Origin: Pontederia crassipes
Lineage: Eukaryota > Streptophyta > Magnoliopsida > Commelinales > Pontederiaceae
Length of the DNA stretch: 64,000 nt
NCBI GenBank assembly: GCA_030549335.1
Contig: CM060191.1
Location: 54,845,447-54,909,446 of the forward strand
Direction of reading: 5' to 3'
Shown: in pieces, positions 59,859-64,000 of the stretch
How positions within the stretch are numbered: the first letter of the stretch is position 1
Layout of the letters: each line of letters opens with the position of its first letter
Position numbers and translations under genes: made by a program
Notes under the pieces: generated by a model
The model's database searches: none
Told to the model about the DNA's origin: nothing
The model's input: the letters and a program-made list of their open reading frames with translations, nothing else

Positions 59859-60176
59859 CACTACAAGAATTTTATGATTTTGTGACGGATATTTTTATCG
59901 CAAATTTTTTAAATCCGTTGCAAATATACCTTTGCGACGAATTTTTCGACGGATGATAGTTTGTTAGAAATTTTGTCGCGGTCCTCAAATATCTTTTCGC
60001 AAGTTTCAACGAATGTCTTGCCATTAGAATTTTTGACGGATGGAATTCGTCAAAAATTTCGAAGGGAAGGTCCTCAAATTCCGACGGATTGGGTCATCAC
60101 GGCCGTGAACGGACGCTAGGCGCCCCCGGTCCAGCCTGCGCAGACCAGATCCGTCGCGTGTGGCCGCTTGCACGCT

Positions 60177-60598
60177 GGAACGGTCGCCAGCACGCCGGAT
60201 CGACCGCCGCCTGCACTCTGGATCGATCGCCAGCGCGCGGAACGGTCGCCTACGCGCTGGATCGACCGCCAGCGCACCGGATCGGACGCCTGCACGATGG
60301 ATCGGACGCCAGTGGCCGAATCCAGTCGTCTTCGTTCCGGATCGGCCACCAGCGGCCAGATTCGGCCTCTTATCCATCGAATCGGCCGCCTGTGGGCCGG
60401 ATCAGCCGCTAGCAGTCGGATCCGATCGCCTGCACGTTGGATCAATTGCCAATGTGTCAGATCAGCCGCCAACGATCGGATCTGGCCGCCTACGTCTCAG
60501 ATCGGCCGCCAATGCGCAAAAATGGCCGCCAACGCGCCGGATCGACTACCAGCGGCCGAATCCGACCGCCTGCCCTCCGGATCGGCCGCTTGTGGGAG
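60177..60598. repeat. 20-bp GC-rich minisatellite, about 21 units
   Basis: From 60177 units begin GGAACGGTCGCC or GGATCG(G/A)(C/A)CGCC and recur every 20 bases, with small slips only near 60197-60255. A typical unit is GGATCGGACGCCAGTGGCCG. Because 20 is not divisible by three and stops are rare in the motif, long frames of up to 190 codons open in several registers on both strands; I treat these as artefacts. Confidence 0.93.
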
Positions 60599-60599
60599 G

Positions 60600-60674
60600 T
60601 CACCGTCGCCGGAGGGGAGAGGTGGAGAGAGAGATAGCAGTGAGAGATGGGGAAGGAGAGAAAGATATATATAG
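60600..60674 (-). promoter_or_regulatory. TATA box and CT-rich leader inside CACTA element
   Basis: On the minus strand CTATATATATCT (60674-60663) is followed by a CT-rich stretch of about 50 bases and then the 20-bp array. This is the layout of a plant promoter and leader running into GC-rich sequence, and it mirrors 20331-20680. Confidence 0.4.
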
Positions 60675-62523
60675 AGAGGGGAGCGGGAAACGAGTAGGAA
60701 GAGGGAGGGAAGATTGGACGGGAATAAATTAAAGTTACCGACGGATTCATCCTTCGGTAGTACCAACGGATATTATTTCCGTCGATAATTTCGAAAGAAG
60801 CATCTGTCAGTAATTAAAATAATACTTTATTATTAATAATAATTAATTATAAATCATTATTTAATTATTGATGGATAATTTCATCGAAATTACTGACGAA
60901 AACATATCCCTCGGTAATTGTGAAGGAACAAACCATCAATAATTAACATAATAATTTATTATCCATTTATATATAAAATATTATTATTAATTATTAAAAT
61001 TAGTTATATCTTGTATAGGAAGTTAACTATTTTAATTTTATTAAATCTTATCTATTTTAGACCATAAATTTACTTATAATATATATTCTATTTCTATAAA
61101 TATATTGAAAGGAAAATGAATAAAAAGATAAAATACTAAAGACAGTTATGAGAAAAATGAAAAATAATGATAACTTATTTAATATATTATTTTATTAAAT
61201 GCATCAAGAAAAGAATTTAAGTAAATGTAAAAAGGGAAATATGTATTATATTAATTTATGTAGTATACTATTAGTAAATGATACTATTTTAATTACCGAC
61301 GGATATCTCCCTCGCAATTACTGATGGATGTTAATCCTCAAGTAATTTCGAAGGCATTATCCTTCGGTAATTACCGACGGGTAACATCCTTCGAAATTAT
61401 CGACGGATGATAAATTCTTCGGTAATTTCAAGGGCACTATCCTTCAGTAAATAGAATAATAATATATTATTAATGTCTATAATATAATACATATCTCTCT
61501 TCCAATTTTATTAAATATTTATAATATAATATTATGCTACTAAAGTTTATAATCATATATATGAATACATATAATTAATATCAATACATACACTATTATT
61601 AATGTTTAATAATAATACTATATATATATATATTGATAATAAATTATACTATTTTAATTACCTGATGGGTAAATTATCGACAGACGTTAATCCTTCGGTA
61701 ATTTCGAAGGTATTATCCTTCGGTAATTACTAATGTTTATGAAATATTTATAATATTATATTATATTACTAATGTTTATAATCATATATATTAATACATA
61801 TAATTAATATCAATACATATAATATTATTAATGTTTAATAATATTATTATATATAGAAACATTGATAATAAATGATATTATTTTAATTACCGACAAGTAA
61901 TGTCCTTTGAAATTACTAACGGATACTAAATCTTTCAGTAATTTCGAAGGCACTATCATTTGGTAAATAAAATAATAATTTAATAATAAAATACTGAATA
62001 TATATACTTGTATTATATTACATATATATTATTATAAATATACTTAGCTAAGGGTCTAGCCTTCGATATTACCGACAGATTTAAATCCTTCGGTAATTTC
62101 GAAGGCTATACCCGTCAGTAATTTATCGACGAAGATTTTTCGTCCGTAGTAATGAAGGACATTTTGGTCGTCGATAATTCGGAAGGATTTTTCTATTCAT
62201 CGCAACTGTCGTTAAAAATGCGAAGGATTCATGTCTTTCAAAAAATATTTATCGCAAATTAGCCATTTTTGTTGTAGTGTGTGCAAATTAGTTGTCTTTA
62301 TATCAACTTAATCGGACATAAAGAAAATGAAATTTAAAACTCACAAAAGTGCTAACAACTAGTTTTATGTGGAATAATAATATTTAAAGTATACTTGTGA
62401 TCCATGCATTTAGTTGATAAGAACTCTAACTTTAATTTGCAACCCTAACTGATTGGACTTTGTCGGATGCAAAGTTGATCAGAAAAACATTAATGGGATA
62501 TGTTATTTTCTTGGTAGCTCTCT

Positions 62524-62528
62524 CTCTC

Positions 62529-62571
<43 letters not shown>
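62524..62571. repeat. TA microsatellite
   Basis: CTCTCTCTC followed by (AT)n with one GTATAT interruption, ending at TATGCGCTAG. It directly precedes the copia RNase H scrap. Confidence 0.9.
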
Positions 62572-62574
<3 letters not shown>

Positions 62575-62860
62575 TAGTAAGAAATAAAGTTTTATTGCAC
62601 TTTCTATTGCTGATGTTGAATACATAGTCGTCGGTAATAAATTTTATGGGTCTAAAAACAATTATTTGATTATGGAATTATTTACTTAAATGTTCTCATA
62701 AAGTGTGATAACACTAGTGCCATAAATATGCATAACAATCTTGTTCATCACTATATGACGAAATATATTTGCTTAAGATATCATTTTATTAGGGGTCATA
62801 TGAGCCAAAAGAACATTAAAATTGAATATGTCTCCACTAAAATTCAACTAATCTCAAAAT
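62572..62860 (+). pseudogene. Ty1/copia RNase H fragment
   Basis: Frames give SFIALSIADVEYIVVGN, then KCDNTSAINMHNNLVHHYMT, KYICLRYHFIRGHMS and KIEYVSTKIQL. These match the C-terminal RNase H domain of copia pol (usual ALSTAEAEYIA, CDNTSAI and KHIDIRYHFIR blocks). A stop follows SKK and a shift lies near 62690. No LTR or upstream pol is attached. Confidence 0.85.
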
Positions 62861-64000
62861 AGTCCGATCGTCTTCGCCAATAGTCCTCTGCCTACAATTA
62901 GCTCCCTCTACCTATTAAATCCTTCCTTGTTCGCCCTCAACCATTGTCCCTTAGTTCACCATCGTTTGACCACTTGACCGCCGCCCATAGTTCACCCTCA
63001 ATTGTTGACCATCATCCGTCCGTCGTCCACAGCAGATGTACTCCCCACTCATGTCTCCTCTCTCTCATCTTCACTTTGCCAGAACCCTAATTGCACTCTT
63101 CTCAATTTGTCCCTTGATCACAACCTTAGGCTTTTGCAATTTGATTTTTAGTGTGTTCAAGTCCCAACCCTAATCTTGTTCCTTGATTCATGTTCGCCAT
63201 CATAATTGAATCTTTGTTAAGCTTACTTCACCGATGATTGACACAACCCCATTTATAGCCATACTTCTTGATTTGTTTGCAATGTCGAGTGGTGAACCTT
63301 TTTTCCAACCCACGCTTTGTTTGTAGTTGTCATCATACTAACCATGATCATTTCGTTAGATGTGAGCCTAAGCCAGAGCCCGAGTCAGAACCCGAGCTAG
63401 AAATTGCCACATATTCCTCCCAAGGATGGTCACAAGCATGCGCTTGTCATCCTCATGTTACTCGTCATCCTCCTTTGGCCTCCACCTCTGCTCTTATGAT
63501 GGTGATCTTTTTGTTAGGTTGATGGTGACTACCAAACTTGATGTTCTTTATCACTTTTGCACGTCTGACATGCCATTACTATTGATTGGACTCCTTGAAT
63601 ATACTCGATGTCCAAGAGATTTTTTCCAACATTGAATGGTTACCCCTTTTGTTCATCTCCAAACGTGTGTATCCTCATTTTGTTAGCTTATTCTATAAAA
63701 CCATGATTATTAGCCATGGTACACTCTCTACACAAGTTCTTGGAATGCCTATTCATCTTTGTCGAGATAGAGTTTTTTTTTTGCCTTCCATGCCATACAC
63801 TTGGTTGATATCAGGTTGTTACAAATAGTTGGCCTTATGAATAATTCCCTCTTGAGGATGGTGTTTGTCTTTTGTTTGGTGGGCAAGTTGCCCACTACAA
63901 CATCGACGATGTGCATTAGTATCTCTCTCCTGTGATGAAATTGGCACATCACAACTTCTCGCTCAAGTCACTTCATAGAGGTTACACTCTTTGACTTATT
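62861..64000. other. Unassigned DNA to the window end
   Basis: Moderate GC content with several short frames. 63268-63522 includes an acidic PKPEPESEPELE run and 63586-63828 is open, but frames switch often and no domain is recognised. It could be a decayed retrotransposon or gene running out of the window. Confidence 0.3.

Larger units (their letters stand above)
59859..62279. mobile_element. Nonautonomous CACTA transposon with GC-rich array
   Basis: The left end CACTACAAGAATTTTATG and the right end read in reverse, CACTACAACAAAAATGG, are CACTA termini. The flanks AGT (59856-59858) and TGT (62280-62282) match at 2 of 3. The subterminal and internal DNA repeats CCGACGGAT, CTTCGGTAATT and AATTTCGAAGG words many times (59880-60080 and 60740-62210). 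No transposase is present. A 20-bp minisatellite and a promoter-like segment occupy 60177-60674. Confidence 0.85.

Noticed and set aside
60160-60732. 190-codon plus-strand frame and several overlapping frames on both strands
   Set aside because: They arise because the 20-bp GC-rich repeat lacks stops in many registers. Frames overlap in all phases, and no domain or start context supports translation.
63268-63828. Frames with an acidic PKPEPESEPELE run as a gene
   Set aside because: Short frames switch register repeatedly with no domain or splice structure that I could support.

Overview
This window looks like nuclear DNA of a flowering plant with a large, repeat-filled genome. The grounds are plant-type LTR retrotransposons, CACTA, hAT and Mutator-like DNA elements, L1-type LINE debris, many AT microsatellites, and one intron-containing plant-specific NAC transcription factor gene. 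I cannot fix the species; nothing seen separates monocot from dicot with certainty. No rRNA, tRNA, CRISPR or organelle-derived gene was recognised.

The only host gene I can support is on the minus strand at 54607-56115. It has three exons, GT-AG introns and 301 codons, and encodes a NAC-domain protein closest in motif order to the JUNGBRUNNEN1/ANAC042 subgroup. A TATA box beside an AT microsatellite, a palindromic G-box and two W-boxes lie upstream. A probable retrotransposon LTR ends about 375 bp beyond its stop codon.

Layout. 1-12007: a wrecked Ty3/gypsy element whose 5' LTR is split by two solo Ty1/copia LTRs, each with a perfect 5-bp target duplication; its gag and pol are shuffled and broken by a third LTR, followed by a 0.8-kb tandem duplication and 3' LTR debris. 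12008-14880: minus-strand copia remnant (LTR, polypurine tract, decayed gag). 14881-23400: AT-rich DNA with three copies (two complete, one truncated) of an hAT-like family rich in GACCCG/CGGGTC, GC-rich patches and a possible orphan gene 5' end. 23405-32873: stacked gypsy LTR-like blocks, an hAT insertion, an antisense gypsy integrase/RNase H fragment, and a copia LTR plus gag, cut by another LTR. 34985-45760: pieces of an L1-type LINE separated by a complete CACTA element (37401-41209, GCC target duplication) and by tandem-repeat DNA. 45760-49569: a gypsy-type solo LTR (GAACG duplication), an antisense LTR and an hAT element. 49570-54231: AT-rich spacer, a Mutator-type MITE with a perfect 9-bp duplication, and the LTR beside the NAC gene. 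56116-64000: NAC promoter, an inverted-repeat MITE, a second CACTA element (59859-62279) holding a 20-bp GC-rich minisatellite, a copia RNase H scrap and unassigned DNA.

The most unusual observation is that two unrelated DNA elements, an hAT-like element at 20156-20803 and the CACTA element at 59859-62279, carry a similar internal cassette: a TATA box, a CT-rich leader and a GC-rich array with a period of about 20 bp. In addition, several LTR groups carry their own arrays of short motifs (GGTCGACC, GGCCGTGAC and CCAAAATGATAA).
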